A stretch of DNA of 49,800 nt from Candidatus Limimorpha caballi (GCA_018064605.1 JAGHUX010000022.1:1-49800); one strand, 5' to 3'. Shown: positions 18,695 to 27,546, numbered from the stretch's first letter. Numbers and translations: made by a program. The notes: a model not told the origin generated them from the sequence alone.

Positions 18695-19582
18695 ATGGTG
18701 GAAAAAGTTTTCGAGTGGTTTGAAGACCCTGTCAATATCGAATGGCTCAAGAGTCATCTGGCGTTTTTCATCCTCATCGCGGCGGGGGTGATATTGCTGG
18801 TTTGGTTTGTCTGGTACCTGTCGTCGAAAAGGAGAAGGCGGCATCTCAGATTCCATCTGCATCACACGGCTTACTCACTCGGGTTGAGGAGGCTCATCTC
18901 ACGTCATTGGATCAGCCGGACGCACGTCCACGAGTGTTTTGACCCGCTTGTTGATTTCCTGCCGCACAGGCACATCATTTTCAACGAGGACACGATAGAG
19001 AATCCTAATCTCATCAGGAAGAAGGTGCTTTTCAAGCTTTATAAGATTGCCGACAGGCTTCCGAAAGGAATCAATCTGTTGGTCTTCAAGACGTTCACTT
19101 CGAGGGCGAGTATCAGTGAAGTCTGGGGGAAAGCGCTCGGTGAGGTGGAGGCGGAGAATCCGGGCATCGGACGTCACGAGGCCATAAGGCTCGCGCGGTT
19201 CAAGGCGCGTGACCCGAAAGACAGCATGGGCGGTCACGAGACGGGCGGCGCGGTTGATGTCGCGTTGTGCGACGACAACGGCGAGATGTTCGACTACGGG
19301 ACGAAATACCACGAGTTTAACGACATGACTTTCACCAAGAACCACAAGCTCACGCCGGTGCAGAGGAAGAACCGCAGACGTCTCGTCAGAATGATGAGGT
19401 CATACGGCTTCGTCAATTTCCCGGCCGAGTGGTGGCATTTCTCATACGGGGACCGTTCGTGGGCCGCGTACAAGGGGAAACGTCACGGCGGCATCTACGG
19501 GGCCGCTGAGTCGGACATGGAGGGCCGTTACAGCTTCACGGTGCCGGTCAACAGGTCGATACACGAATCGCGTCACAGATAG
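18695..19582 (+). CDS. Membrane-anchored M15D (VanX/DdpX-like) D-Ala-D-Ala dipeptidase family protein
   Basis: 295 residues. A single membrane helix (about 21-43, followed by a positive stretch SSKRRRRH) would anchor the protein with the catalytic domain outside if the short N-terminus stays in the cytoplasm, but the positive-inside rule argues for a cytoplasmic domain, so the topology is open. The M15 zinc site is present: His181 and Asp188 in GGHETGGAVDVAL, and Glu245-x-x-His248 in PAEWWHFSYGD. VanX-type enzymes hydrolyse D-alanyl-D-alanine; in housekeeping contexts they recycle peptidoglycan dipeptides. Located between xth and mnmA with gaps of 6 and 9 nt. Confidence 0.85.
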   Translation: MVEKVFEWFEDPVNIEWLKSHLAFFILIAAGVILLVWFVWYLSSKRRRRHLRFHLHHTAYSLGLRRLISRHWISRTHVHECFDPLVDFLPHRHIIFNEDTIENPNLIRKKVLFKLYKIADRLPKGINLLVFKTFTSRASISEVWGKALGEVEAENPGIGRHEAIRLARFKARDPKDSMGGHETGGAVDVALCDDNGEMFDYGTKYHEFNDMTFTKNHKLTPVQRKNRRRLVRMMRSYGFVNFPAEWWHFSYGDRSWAAYKGKRHGGIYGAAESDMEGRYSFTVPVNRSIHESRHR

Positions 19583-19591
19583 CCGTGGGCC

Positions 19592-20653
19592 ATGAAGATC
19601 GCTGCGTTAGTGTCGGGCGGCGTTGACAGCTCTGTCATCGTGCCGCTGCTCAAGGAACAAGGTTTCGACCCTCATATCTTCTACATCAAGATCGGTGTTG
19701 AAGGCAAGGACGACCTGATGGACTGCCCGTCGGAGGAAGACATTGAAATCACCACGTTCATCGCGAAGAAATACGGCTGCAGGTTCGACATCATCGACCT
19801 CCAGAAGGAATATTACGAGCGTGTGGCGCGTTACACCATGGACTCGGTGCGCAAGGGCCTCACGCCCAACCCCGACGTGATGTGCAACCGTTTCATCAAG
19901 TTCGGCGCGTTCGACGAGAAGGTCGGGCACGAGTTCGACCGCATCGCCACCGGACATTACGCCCGTCAGTGGACCGACGGTGACGGTGTCGCGTGGATGG
20001 GCACGGCCGCCGACACCTTCAAGGACCAGACCGACTTCCTCGCGAGGATAACATATCAGCAGCTCGCCAAGGCGATGTTCCCGGTCGGCGACCTGCCGAA
20101 GAGCGAGGTGCGCCGCATCGCCGCCGAACTGAGGCTGCCGAGTGCGGGACGTCACGACTCACAGGGCATCTGCTTCCTCGGGAAAATCAACTACAACGAC
20201 TACATACGCGAATATGTAGGGGAGAGGGAAGGCGACATCGTGGAGCTTGAGACGGGCAGGCGGCTCGGCAGGCACAAGGGGTTCTGGTTTCACACCATAG
20301 GACAGCGCAAGGGTCTCGGACTCGGCGGCGGCCCGTGGTTCGTGGTGAGGAAAGACACCGTGAACAACATCGTCTATGTCTCGCAGGGCTACGACCCTGA
20401 GACGCAGTACGTCAACACCATCGGACTCACCGACGTCCAGGCGATGAACCCGGTCATCAGGTTCAACGACGGCGAGAGGATACGTTACAAGATACGCCAC
20501 CAGCCCGAGTTCCGCACCGGCACGCTCACCGTCACCGCCGACGGCTTGACCATCAACTCCGACGTGATGATCTCGGGCGTCGCCAGCGGACAGTTCGGCA
20601 CGATATACCACGCGACGGAGCCTGTGGTGCTGGGCAGCGGCGTGATACAATAA
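19592..20653 (+). CDS. mnmA: tRNA-specific 2-thiouridylase MnmA
   Basis: 353 residues. It adds the 2-thio group to wobble uridine 34 of Lys, Glu and Gln tRNAs. The PP-loop VSGGVDSSV (7-15) activates the base by adenylation; the two catalytic cysteines are Cys98 (NPDVMCNRFIKF) and Cys194 (SQGICFLGK). GHYARQW and HTIGQRKGL are the other family motifs. Third gene of the xth operon; it converges on the arginase-fold gene with only 3 nt between stops. Confidence 0.95.
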   Translation: MKIAALVSGGVDSSVIVPLLKEQGFDPHIFYIKIGVEGKDDLMDCPSEEDIEITTFIAKKYGCRFDIIDLQKEYYERVARYTMDSVRKGLTPNPDVMCNRFIKFGAFDEKVGHEFDRIATGHYARQWTDGDGVAWMGTAADTFKDQTDFLARITYQQLAKAMFPVGDLPKSEVRRIAAELRLPSAGRHDSQGICFLGKINYNDYIREYVGEREGDIVELETGRRLGRHKGFWFHTIGQRKGLGLGGGPWFVVRKDTVNNIVYVSQGYDPETQYVNTIGLTDVQAMNPVIRFNDGERIRYKIRHQPEFRTGTLTVTADGLTINSDVMISGVASGQFGTIYHATEPVVLGSGVIQ

Positions 20654-20656
20654 GAC

Positions 20657-21832
20657 TCACATCAGTTTCTGGTAGAACTGCCACCAGCGGTCGGGCAGCT
20701 CGTTGCGCATCGCCATGTCGTAGTCGTCCTTGGCACACGGTATGAAGTGATGACGCTCGTATTTCTCCTTGTCAACGCTCTTGAACGACAGGTCCATCCA
20801 CCATTTCCCGCTTGTCTTGTGGCAGAGGAAGATGATGTCGTCGTAGTCTTCGAGCTGCACGATGTAGCGTTTGAAGTCGTTCAGGTTGCCGGCGTTAGGG
20901 AAGTCGTTCTGCCGCAGCGAGAAGCCTTCGAGGAAATACCATATCATCTCCGCGAAGTGACTGGCGCTCTGATAGTTGAGGTCGTAATGCGGGTTGTATT
21001 CGAAGATGCCTATCGATGAGAGTTTCGGATTCATGCCCGCGTAACGTGCCATGCGGCAGCCGTCCTCGCCGGTGAAGCCGTTCGGCGAGCTGTTCCTCAG
21101 CCCCGGCATCTCCGACGACTTGAACGCCGATGCGTCGATGGTCACGATGTCGGCGTTGCGCAGCAACGGCTCCGAAATCTCCAGGTTCGTCTTTATCACC
21201 CCGAGACGGTAGATGTCGAAAAGCAACTGCTTCATCAGGTTCACCGACTCATTGTCAATGTAATATGTCTGAAAACCGATGTTTGTGAAGTTGAAAAGAT
21301 AATTCGGCTGGTGCATTATGATGTAACTCAGATAAGAATGTGAGTTGAGCTTCTCTTCGTCCTGCCCGATGTCGAAACGCGAGTCTATCGCAGTGATATT
21401 CACCAACTTACCTGTAAATTCATAGACATTGTAAATAGGGAAGGTGAGGTCCTGGCTGCCACCTATTATGATAGGCGTGACGTTGTATTTCAGAAGCGTG
21501 AGGAACACTTGGTTCAGCGCGTAGTAGGTGTCCTCCACCTGAAAGCCGGTTTTCACGTTGCCGAGATCGACGATTTTCAGGTCCGGCCAGTGGTTGTAGA
21601 GCTGGTAGAAGGAATGGCGGATGGCATCAGGCGCGTCCTTGCAGCCCGCATTGTCGGTGGAGTTGCGGTCCTCCTCAACGCCGACGATCGCGATGGCGTA
21701 CTCGTCTATCCGGGGGAAGAACGCCTCGTCTTTGTAGATGCATATTGTGTTCCCTATCTGATTCGGATGGCTCAACCCGCAGCCATCTATTGTCTCCTGC
21801 CTTACCGTATTCAGTAATACGCTGATGTCCAT
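20657..21832 (-). CDS. Arginase/formimidoylglutamase-fold protein lacking the metal ligands
   Basis: 391 residues from the ATG at 21832; a TTG at 21862 lies inside the -7 element and is rejected. The ureohydrolase fold is recognisable (YAIAIVGVEEDRNST, PDAIRHSFYQL, PIIIGGSQDLTFPIY, ADIVTIDASAF), but the binuclear Mn site is mostly gone: GGDH becomes GGSQ, DAHxD becomes DSRFD, and SxDxDxxDP becomes TIDASAFKS. An enzymatic arginase, agmatinase or formimidoylglutamase activity is therefore unlikely. A conserved non-catalytic role is inferred because the gene is long, intact and has its own promoter. It is divergent from pgk. Confidence 0.85.
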   Translation of the reverse strand: MDISVLLNTVRQETIDGCGLSHPNQIGNTICIYKDEAFFPRIDEYAIAIVGVEEDRNSTDNAGCKDAPDAIRHSFYQLYNHWPDLKIVDLGNVKTGFQVEDTYYALNQVFLTLLKYNVTPIIIGGSQDLTFPIYNVYEFTGKLVNITAIDSRFDIGQDEEKLNSHSYLSYIIMHQPNYLFNFTNIGFQTYYIDNESVNLMKQLLFDIYRLGVIKTNLEISEPLLRNADIVTIDASAFKSSEMPGLRNSSPNGFTGEDGCRMARYAGMNPKLSSIGIFEYNPHYDLNYQSASHFAEMIWYFLEGFSLRQNDFPNAGNLNDFKRYIVQLEDYDDIIFLCHKTSGKWWMDLSFKSVDKEKYERHHFIPCAKDDYDMAMRNELPDRWWQFYQKLM

Positions 21833-21859
21833 ATAGTTAGTATATTTTTTTTTGATGTC

Positions 21860-21867
21860 CAAAAGTA
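21860..21867 (-). promoter_or_regulatory. -7 element (TACTTTTG) for the arginase-fold gene
   Basis: The minus strand reads TACTTTTG, 27 nt before the ATG at 21832. It supports the shorter start. Confidence 0.5.
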
Positions 21868-21957
21868 TGAATTATTGAAAAATGAAAAATTATTTTTTTG
21901 AAGAAGTTATCAACAATTTTTATTTCTCATTTGGGTTGTATCAAAAAAAATATTGTA

Positions 21958-21965
21958 TAACTTTG
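21958..21965 (+). promoter_or_regulatory. Promoter (TTG-N19-TAACTTTG) for pgk
   Basis: TAACTTTG at 21958-21965 with TTG at 21936-21938, spacing 19 nt, is a canonical Bacteroidota promoter. The leader to the pgk ATG is about 55 nt. Confidence 0.65.
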
Positions 21966-22026
21966 CAACGATTTAAAAGTCAAAAGAAAATCATCAAATC
22001 AATTATATAACATAAAAATAAGAATT

Positions 22027-23277
22027 ATGGTAAACATCGATCAAGTCAATTTCAATGGCAAGCGCGTCGTGGTACGCGTGGATTTCAACGTCCCGTTGGA
22101 CGAAAACTTCAACATCACAGACGACACACGTATGCGTGCGGCGATGCCGACATTGCGTAAGGTGCTGGACGACAACGGAATGCTCATCATCATGTCGCAC
22201 CTCGGCCGTCCGAAGAAGAACCCCGACCCGAAGAACTCCCTCAAGCCTATCGTGAAACATCTCGAGGAACTCATCGGCAGGCCGGTCATCTTCGCCGACG
22301 ACTGCATGAAAGCCGCCGACGCGATTGCGGCGATGAAGCCGGGCGAGGTGATGCTTCTCGAAAACCTCCGTTTCTACGCCGAGGAAGAAGGCAAGCCGCG
22401 CGGCATCGAGAAGGAGGAGCCGGGCTACGACGAGGCCAAGAAAGCTGTCAAGGCTGCACAGAAAGAGTTCACCAAGACACTCGCCTCATACGGCGAATAC
22501 TACATCAACGACGCGTTCGGCACGGCACACCGCGCTCACGCCTCCACAGCACTCATCGCCGACTACTTCAACGCCGAGCACAAGATGTACGGCTACCTCA
22601 TGGGCAAGGAAGTGGCCGCCGTTGACAAGGTCATGAAAGACATCAAACGTCCGTTCACGGCCATCATGGGCGGCTCGAAGGTCTCAACGAAGATCGACAT
22701 CATCGAGAACCTGCTCACCAAAGTCGATAACCTCATCATCGGCGGCGGCATGACATACACCTTCATGAAAGCCCTCGGCGGAAAGATCGGCAACTCGATA
22801 TGCGAAGACGACAAGCTCGACCTCGCCCTCGACATCATCGCGAAGGCCAAGGAGAAAGGCGTGAATCTCGTGCTTTCAATCCAGACCTTGGCGGGAAACA
22901 AATTCGGTGAGGACTCCGACGTGAAGATTGTTGAGCCTATGGACATCCCCGACGGATGGGAAGGCATGGACATCGGGCCGAAGACCGGCGAACTGTTCGC
23001 GGAGGTCATCAAGGGCTCCAAGACGATATTGTGGAACGGCCCTGTCGGCGTGTTCGAGTTCGAGAAGTTCACCGGCGGCTCAAGGGCTGTGGCCAACGCC
23101 ATCGTGGAGGCCACCAAGGCCGGCGCGTTCTCGCTTATCGGCGGCGGCGACTCCGTGGCGTGCATCAACAAGTTCGGCCTCGCCGATCAGGTGTCGTACG
23201 TCTCGACGGGCGGCGGAGCACTGCTCGAAGCCATCGAAGGCAAGGAACTGCCTGGCATCGCGGCGATAAAGAAGTAA
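22027..23277 (+). CDS. pgk: Phosphoglycerate kinase
   Basis: 416 residues. It transfers phosphate from 1,3-bisphosphoglycerate to ADP in glycolysis. Signature [15 protein letters not shown], the substrate loop [46 protein letters not shown] and the C-terminal nucleotide loop GGGDSVACI are all present. Standalone gene with its own promoter and a terminator at 23345. Confidence 0.97.
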   Translation: MVNIDQVNFNGKRVVVRVDFNVPLDENFNITDDTRMRAAMPTLRKVLDDNGMLIIMSHLGRPKKNPDPKNSLKPIVKHLEELIGRPVIFADDCMKAADAIAAMKPGEVMLLENLRFYAEEEGKPRGIEKEEPGYDEAKKAVKAAQKEFTKTLASYGEYYINDAFGTAHRAHASTALIADYFNAEHKMYGYLMGKEVAAVDKVMKDIKRPFTAIMGGSKVSTKIDIIENLLTKVDNLIIGGGMTYTFMKALGGKIGNSICEDDKLDLALDIIAKAKEKGVNLVLSIQTLAGNKFGEDSDVKIVEPMDIPDGWEGMDIGPKTGELFAEVIKGSKTILWNGPVGVFEFEKFTGGSRAVANAIVEATKAGAFSLIGGGDSVACINKFGLADQVSYVSTGGGALLEAIEGKELPGIAAIKK

Positions 23278-23320
23278 GTTAAGAGAGGAGAGAGTAGAGA
23301 GTAGAGTTAAGAGAGGGGGG
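23278..23320. repeat. Purine-rich repeat GTTAAGAGAG/GAGAGTA after pgk
   Basis: GTTAAGAGAG occurs at both ends with GAGAGTA units between. The same GTTAAGAGAG word flanks the S23 gene at 42964 and, in reverse complement, at 43397-43438. Confidence 0.6.
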
Positions 23321-23344
23321 AAAATAATTTATACCAATTATGGA

Positions 23345-23383
23345 GATGCGCCGGGACTTGTGGTTTCGGTGCATCTTTTTTTT
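23345..23383 (+). terminator. Intrinsic terminator of pgk
   Basis: Stem GATGCGCC (23345-23352) with GGTGCATC (23368-23375), including one G-U pair, is followed directly by a run of eight or more T. Confidence 0.8.
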
Positions 23384-23453
23384 CTGAAATCTGAAAATCA
23401 TCGCCATACTTTCGACCTTTCAAAACAAAAGTTGCATTTATTACTTGATTTCA

Positions 23454-23490
23454 GAAAAAAATCGGGAAATCGTTTCCGACTTCCCGATTT
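23454..23490 (-). terminator. Intrinsic terminator of the outer-membrane-protein gene
   Basis: A perfect 10-bp inverted repeat (23459-23468 with 23481-23490) is followed on the minus strand by a T run (A run at 23454-23461 on the plus strand). Confidence 0.8.
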
Positions 23491-23512
23491 AAAATTGATG
23501 TGGCTTCACCGA

Positions 23513-24418
23513 CTATTTGGCTTTTTTGATCGGTATATTATAAGCTATTTTAACACCGACTTGCAGGTAAGTTTTCTTTTTCGAAGAACTTGACAATTTT
23601 TCTGTCTCATTATGCTGCCCCAGTGTTTGTGCATATTCCCAGTCGGGGAGTTCACCCTGACGGAATTCCTTATGATACACCTTTTCGAATTCCTGCTTCC
23701 AAGTTATCGGGCTAAATTCTACTTCAACGTCGAAGTTGTTGAAACTCCAGCCACCGGCAACCACGAAGTAGATTCCCTGCATTTTGGAGTATGTGTCATA
23801 CTGATCCCATTCGTCAAAGACTCCATGCCAAGAATCGTCACCTGTTACTTCAGAATAAGGAACTCCCACTTTATCGGGATTAAATGTTCTTTGGCAATCG
23901 GTGATGACACTATTCAAGCCAATCATATAACCAAGTTTAACATCAGCGAAAAATGGGTGATGTTTCTCATTCAAATAAAGACGGGCAGTCAAAAATATCG
24001 GCAGAGACTTTACCGAAAGAGAAGTGATGTGGTTTTCACTCGGTTGGTTGTCGCTATCGTAGGCGTAATATTTTTGCGTATAATTTGCAAACTGCGCATA
24101 AAAGTCGAGACCGGCACCAAAAGAGATTTTTTGATTATATTGATAGCCAACCAGGGCAGTTGCATTCCAGCCGCCAGCGACAGAAGACACGTCAAATTTT
24201 TTGTCACTGTCTTTTTTTTCAACAAGAAAACTACCACCCAGACCTATCCGCGCAAAGATTTTGGCATCACGAATAAACAGACTGTCATTCTTAGGTTTTT
24301 TCACATTAACAATTTCGCCAAAGCGAGTTGTCTTAGTTTCAACTTGTTGAGCATTGAGGTTGAAACACACAAATGACATTAAAGTCACCAATATAGATGT
24401 TTTAAATAAATTTTTCAT
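23513..24418 (-). CDS. Outer-membrane beta-barrel protein, unknown function
   Basis: 301 residues with a Sec signal (MKNLFKTSILVTLMSFVCFNLNAQ). From residue 50 on it alternates barrel-like strands (AKIFARIGLGGSFLV, SFGAGLDFYAQFANY, IFLTARLYLNEKH, VKLGYMIGLNS, FDVEVEFSPI) and ends with a short strand (QVGVKIAYNI) plus a lysine-rich tail, unlike a classic terminal phenylalanine. It follows the lipoprotein gene by 3 nt and is probably its functional partner at the outer membrane. More AT-rich than the pgk region. Confidence 0.75.
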   Translation of the reverse strand: MKNLFKTSILVTLMSFVCFNLNAQQVETKTTRFGEIVNVKKPKNDSLFIRDAKIFARIGLGGSFLVEKKDSDKKFDVSSVAGGWNATALVGYQYNQKISFGAGLDFYAQFANYTQKYYAYDSDNQPSENHITSLSVKSLPIFLTARLYLNEKHHPFFADVKLGYMIGLNSVITDCQRTFNPDKVGVPYSEVTGDDSWHGVFDEWDQYDTYSKMQGIYFVVAGGWSFNNFDVEVEFSPITWKQEFEKVYHKEFRQGELPDWEYAQTLGQHNETEKLSSSSKKKTYLQVGVKIAYNIPIKKAK

Positions 24419-24421
24419 GGC

Positions 24422-25069
24422 TTAATTTTCTTTTACAACACTAACTTTAACTTCTTTCATATCGATTGGAGTGACTTCCTCAGAGCCTTTTTCGTTGCCA
24501 ACGAGTTGGGTTGCAGGGATCTCGAGTATCAGTCTGTTAGGATTTTTAGTGTCCTTATACATCGGAGTGACTTGAGATGCAGGCATTGGCAGTATAAGGC
24601 CCTCGTCTGTCAGTTTCTGAAGGACCTGTTCTGTTTCACCCATGCGTATTATCTCAAAATCTTCAGCTGTGCAGGTGCGGAAGTTAGAGTAGCGTCCCGG
24701 ATAGCCTGTGACAGTAACGGTGATGGTTTTGTAGTCATCAGAAGTCTTGACATCAATGAGAGGGCAAACAATAATGTCCGCATTATTGTTGAAAGCGGCC
24801 TGTGTCAATGAATAATCCTTCATGTAGTTGATGGCAGAAGAAGACAAAGGTTTTTTAATATCCTTTTTCGTCAAATTGTTGACAAACACCTGCTGATAAC
24901 TGATACGGACCGCGTCAACACTAATATCCGACAACAAAGGCATCACATGATTTACACCTTTTGGTTGCAGATAGTTGGCCGTACTTTCATCGTACTTCGC
25001 ATACCGCCGCGTGCTTGTGCACGATGCAAACAGAAGCACAGCTCCAAAATACAATAGCAATTTTTTCAT
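24422..25069 (-). CDS. Lipoprotein of unknown function
   Basis: 215 residues with a lipoprotein signal (MKKLLLYFGAVLLFASC; Cys17). The mature part starts with a tyrosine- and charge-rich segment and contains VSYQQ-like and VTVTGYPGRYSNFRT strands; the latter resembles the barrel-end TGYP(A/G)xY motif seen in several Bacteroidota outer-membrane lipoproteins with stress or envelope roles. I do not recognise a named family with certainty. First gene of the two-gene unit with the barrel protein, with a good promoter 120 nt upstream. Confidence 0.7.
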   Translation of the reverse strand: MKKLLLYFGAVLLFASCTSTRRYAKYDESTANYLQPKGVNHVMPLLSDISVDAVRISYQQVFVNNLTKKDIKKPLSSSAINYMKDYSLTQAAFNNNADIIVCPLIDVKTSDDYKTITVTVTGYPGRYSNFRTCTAEDFEIIRMGETEQVLQKLTDEGLILPMPASQVTPMYKDTKNPNRLILEIPATQLVGNEKGSEEVTPIDMKEVKVSVVKEN

Positions 25070-25192
25070 AAAACATCCCTGATACGTGTCGGGCGCAACT
25101 TTTTTTTGGGACTTCTATTTTTACTCTTTCCACGCCGCTCCTCTGAATTTCGCGAAGTCCGTTGAACGGAATCCAAAATGGAAACGACATCG

Positions 25193-25200
25193 CAAATTTA
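25193..25200 (-). promoter_or_regulatory. Promoter (TTG-N20-TAAATTTG) for the lipoprotein/OMP pair
   Basis: The minus strand reads TAAATTTG with TTG 20 nt upstream (25223-25221). The predicted leader is about 115 nt. The rest of the 264-bp gap to the XRE gene shows no other feature. Confidence 0.5.
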
Positions 25201-25333
25201 TCACAAACATTCAAAACCACCAATCGAATTTTCTTTGAATCTATTCTATATTATCAGACACAAATAAAACCCATTACGATTGTAAATGATTTACATTCAA
25301 CAAGAATGAATAATTAACCAATACACTTCTATC

Positions 25334-25651
25334 CTATTTCCTTGAACGAAACCTGTACTTGCAACCACTGCACACATCGCCATTGACGAGCGCTTTCCTG
25401 CTTACCTTAACCATGATATAGACATACTCTTCACCGTCGTCTCCCTCATCAGTTGTCAAATGTTTGAAAAAATCGTAGTCCAACGCCGCCGAGACACGCT
25501 GCAACAACGCGACATCTATTGATTCGCGCTTCAGAATGTCATACGCATTGCCCGACGAAACGCTTATTCTCGCGGCAAAGTCCCTGATTGACAGGCCGAG
25601 TTCTTTCCTCCGCATATCAATCAATTCTCCGATGTTGATCTTGTCATTCAT
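25334..25651 (-). CDS. XRE-family DNA-binding protein
   Basis: 105 residues. An XRE-type helix-turn-helix spans about 6-62 (GELIDMRRKELGLSIRDFA, VSSGNAYDIL). The C-terminus has Cys94-Ser-Gly-Cys97 followed by a basic tail (KYRFRSRK), perhaps a small metal-binding knuckle. No toxin gene is linked on the same strand, so it is a solitary regulator or an antitoxin remnant. It lies at the edge of the toxin-antitoxin patch. Confidence 0.75.
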   Translation of the reverse strand: MNDKINIGELIDMRRKELGLSIRDFAARISVSSGNAYDILKRESIDVALLQRVSAALDYDFFKHLTTDEGDDGEEYVYIMVKVSRKALVNGDVCSGCKYRFRSRK

Positions 25652-25854
25652 AATAAAATTCTACTCACTGAATAGAGGGGACAATTTCAAGAAATCTGAC
25701 ACGGATGTAAAAAAAATTAAACACTGCCGTTTACGCATCAGAAAATAGTCATTTGATACAGCCTTTTTCCCGTGCAAACCTTTTCGATGCGCTTTCTGGT
25801 CTTTGCAAAAGGGACAAAAGTCGGTTTTCAACCCTTCTGATTCAATCTGTAAGG

Positions 25855-26004
25855 AACTTCCGCATCATCGGCCACGACCGCGGCATGATCTACCAGCTCG
25901 GCGACGAGGTGAAAGTGCGCGTGAAGAACGTCGATCTTATCAAGAAACAGTTTGATTTCGAGATGGTTGTGGTGAAGAACAGCGGAAAGAAGCCGAGAAG
26001 GTGA
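25855..26004 (+). pseudogene. 3' end of rnr (RNase R), copy 1
   Basis: From 25855 the frame reads NFRIIGHDRGMIYQLGD, then VKVRVKNVDLIKKQFDF and a lysine-rich tail ending in a TGA. This is the last half of the S1 RNA-binding domain plus the basic tail of RNase R, a 3'-5' exoribonuclease that is normally over 700 residues. Upstream of 25855 the frame continues for about 34 codons to a TTG at 25753, but that part (containing FDALSGLCKRDKSRFS) is not RNase R and is not recognised. The catalytic gene body is absent. The stop is followed directly by a HipA-like scrap. Confidence 0.7.
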
Positions 26005-26007
26005 GGG

Positions 26008-26023
26008 AGATGTTCAGGCGGAT
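26008..26023. repeat. 16-bp direct repeat shared with hipA (second copy 27278-27293)
   Basis: AGATGTTCAGGCGGAT at 26008-26023 is identical to 27278-27293 inside the HipA-like gene (EQMFRRM). Around the first copy the DNA reads VREMFRRII then stop, as if a scrap of a second hipA-like gene survives between the rnr tail and hipB. Confidence 0.5.
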
Positions 26024-26070
26024 TATTTGAATTTCTATCTTTTTCAAAATCGTCATTCAGGAAAAAACTG

Positions 26071-26078
26071 TATTTTTG
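26071..26078 (+). promoter_or_regulatory. -7 element (TATTTTTG) for the hipBA-like operon
   Basis: TATTTTTGCAGC lies 42 nt before the HipB-like start. Such operons are usually autorepressed by the HipB-HipA complex; no clear operator palindrome was identified. Confidence 0.55.
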
Positions 26079-26120
26079 CAGCGTTTTTTAGGAATACAAT
26101 AATATCTCATATTTCAGAAT

Positions 26121-26471
26121 ATGCCGAATAACGACTATAATAGTATCAATAGACTTTACACTTTTGAATTGGAGAGTGTTGAGGAGCTGATGGTTCGGAT
26201 TTCGCGTCAAGTGCGGGACCGGCGTTTGGAAAGAGGGCTTTCGCGTGAGGCGTTGTCGATGATGTCGGGGGTGCCGGTGTCAACGCTTGCCAAGTTTGAG
26301 CAGAAGCATGTCATATCGCTTTCGCAGTATGTCGCGATAGCTAAGGCGTTGGGTTACAGCGACCAGATGAAGTCGCTGCTTGCCGAGCCGCGTTATGCGA
26401 CGCAGGAGGAGCTGGAACAGATTAACCGTAATAAATCACGCAGACGTGGCCGCAATGAATTCAACAGATAA
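26121..26471 (+). CDS. HipB-like XRE antitoxin
   Basis: 116 residues. An N-terminal extension precedes an XRE helix-turn-helix (about 24-80: ISRQVRDRRLERGLSREALS, VPVSTLAKFEQ, SLSQYVAIAKALG). The C-terminus is basic and glutamate-rich (EELEQINRNKSRRRGRNEF). Its end overlaps the HipA-like start by 17 nt. By family it should bind the operon promoter and neutralise the kinase. Confidence 0.82.
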   Translation: MPNNDYNSINRLYTFELESVEELMVRISRQVRDRRLERGLSREALSMMSGVPVSTLAKFEQKHVISLSQYVAIAKALGYSDQMKSLLAEPRYATQEELEQINRNKSRRRGRNEFNR

Positions 26472-27546
26472 ACTCACCGTGATGATGCACGGCCGTGTGG
26501 TCGGCACGCTCGTCCTCACACCCGACTCGCGACAGGCGAGTTTCCGTTATTCACGGGAATGGCTGCATGACGGCTTCAGCATCTCGCCGCTTGAATTGCC
26601 GCTTGAAGACAGGCTTTTCATCGCGCAGCCGATGCCTTTCTATGGCAATTTCGGCATATTTGAAGATTCGCTTCCCGACGGTTACGGACGTTATCTTCTC
26701 AACAGAATGCTTGCCCGCAAAGGTATTCAGGATATGGATCTGACTGTCCTTCAACGGCTTGCCATCGTTGGAAACTCCGGAATGGGAGCATTGGAATATG
26801 TCCCTGCCATTGAAATTGAAAAAGACAGACACGATGAAAAAAGCGTCGGACACAATTTGGATTATTTGCAGCAACTCGCACTTGACGTCTTGGGTGAGAA
26901 GCAGACAGACGGTGCCGACACTTTGTTTTACAACAGCGGGAATAGCGGCGGCTGCCGTCCGAAATGTCTTATTCATGACGAAGAAGGCGAGTGGCTCGTC
27001 AAGTTCAGGCACACATACGACCCGCAAGACATTGGCAAACAGGAATATGACTACATGCAACTGGCTGCCAAGTGCGGCATTAACATCCCCGACTGCCGTC
27101 TGCTGAACGGCAAGTATCTCGCCACGCGCCGTTTCGACCGGGCCGCTGACGGCACACGTCTCCATGTGGCGACGGCGGCGGCACTTCTGCGCGAAGGCAT
27201 CAACCCGCCGATGACCGACTATCGTGTGCTTTTAGCATTGACGGGATTCCTCACTCAGTCGCCGGCGGAAGTGGAGCAGATGTTCAGGCGGATGGTCTTC
27301 AACGTGATGATTGAGAACAAAGACGACCACGCGAAAAATTTCAGTTTCGTCTGCCGCGACGGTCGCTGGAGCCTTGCGCCGGCTTACGACCTGACACGTT
27401 TTCACGAAGGTTATCACGGCGAGCACGCGACCTCCGTCATGGGCAAGGGCAACCCGACCCGGAAAGACCTCGTTGCCTGCGGCGCGACAATCAGAATCAC
27501 GCCGGCGAGGTGCAATGAGATGATAGACGAGATCTGGAACGCCTGA
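26455..27546 (+). CDS. HipA-like serine/threonine kinase toxin
   Basis: 363 residues from the ATG at 26455. HipA-family kinases phosphorylate translation factors such as aminoacyl-tRNA synthetases and cause growth arrest. Order of parts: N-terminal subdomain (1-105, VMMHGRVVGTLVL ... FEDSLPDGYGRYLL), Gly-rich loop GNSGGCRPK (162-170), the ATP-binding lysine region WLVKF, the catalytic loop NKDDHAKNFSF (288-298) and the metal-binding LAPAYDL (Asp312). All key residues are present, so it is probably active. It is shorter than E. coli HipA (about 440). The start overlaps hipB, so the pair is a standard bicistronic module. Confidence 0.88.
   Translation: MNSTDKLTVMMHGRVVGTLVLTPDSRQASFRYSREWLHDGFSISPLELPLEDRLFIAQPMPFYGNFGIFEDSLPDGYGRYLLNRMLARKGIQDMDLTVLQRLAIVGNSGMGALEYVPAIEIEKDRHDEKSVGHNLDYLQQLALDVLGEKQTDGADTLFYNSGNSGGCRPKCLIHDEEGEWLVKFRHTYDPQDIGKQEYDYMQLAAKCGINIPDCRLLNGKYLATRRFDRAADGTRLHVATAAALLREGINPPMTDYRVLLALTGFLTQSPAEVEQMFRRMVFNVMIENKDDHAKNFSFVCRDGRWSLAPAYDLTRFHEGYHGEHATSVMGKGNPTRKDLVACGATIRITPARCNEMIDEIWNA

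Noticed and set aside
25753..25854. Upstream extension of the rnr copy 1 frame from a TTG
   Set aside because: No similarity to RNase R and no recognisable family; kept out of the feature as probable read-in of non-coding or scrambled DNA.
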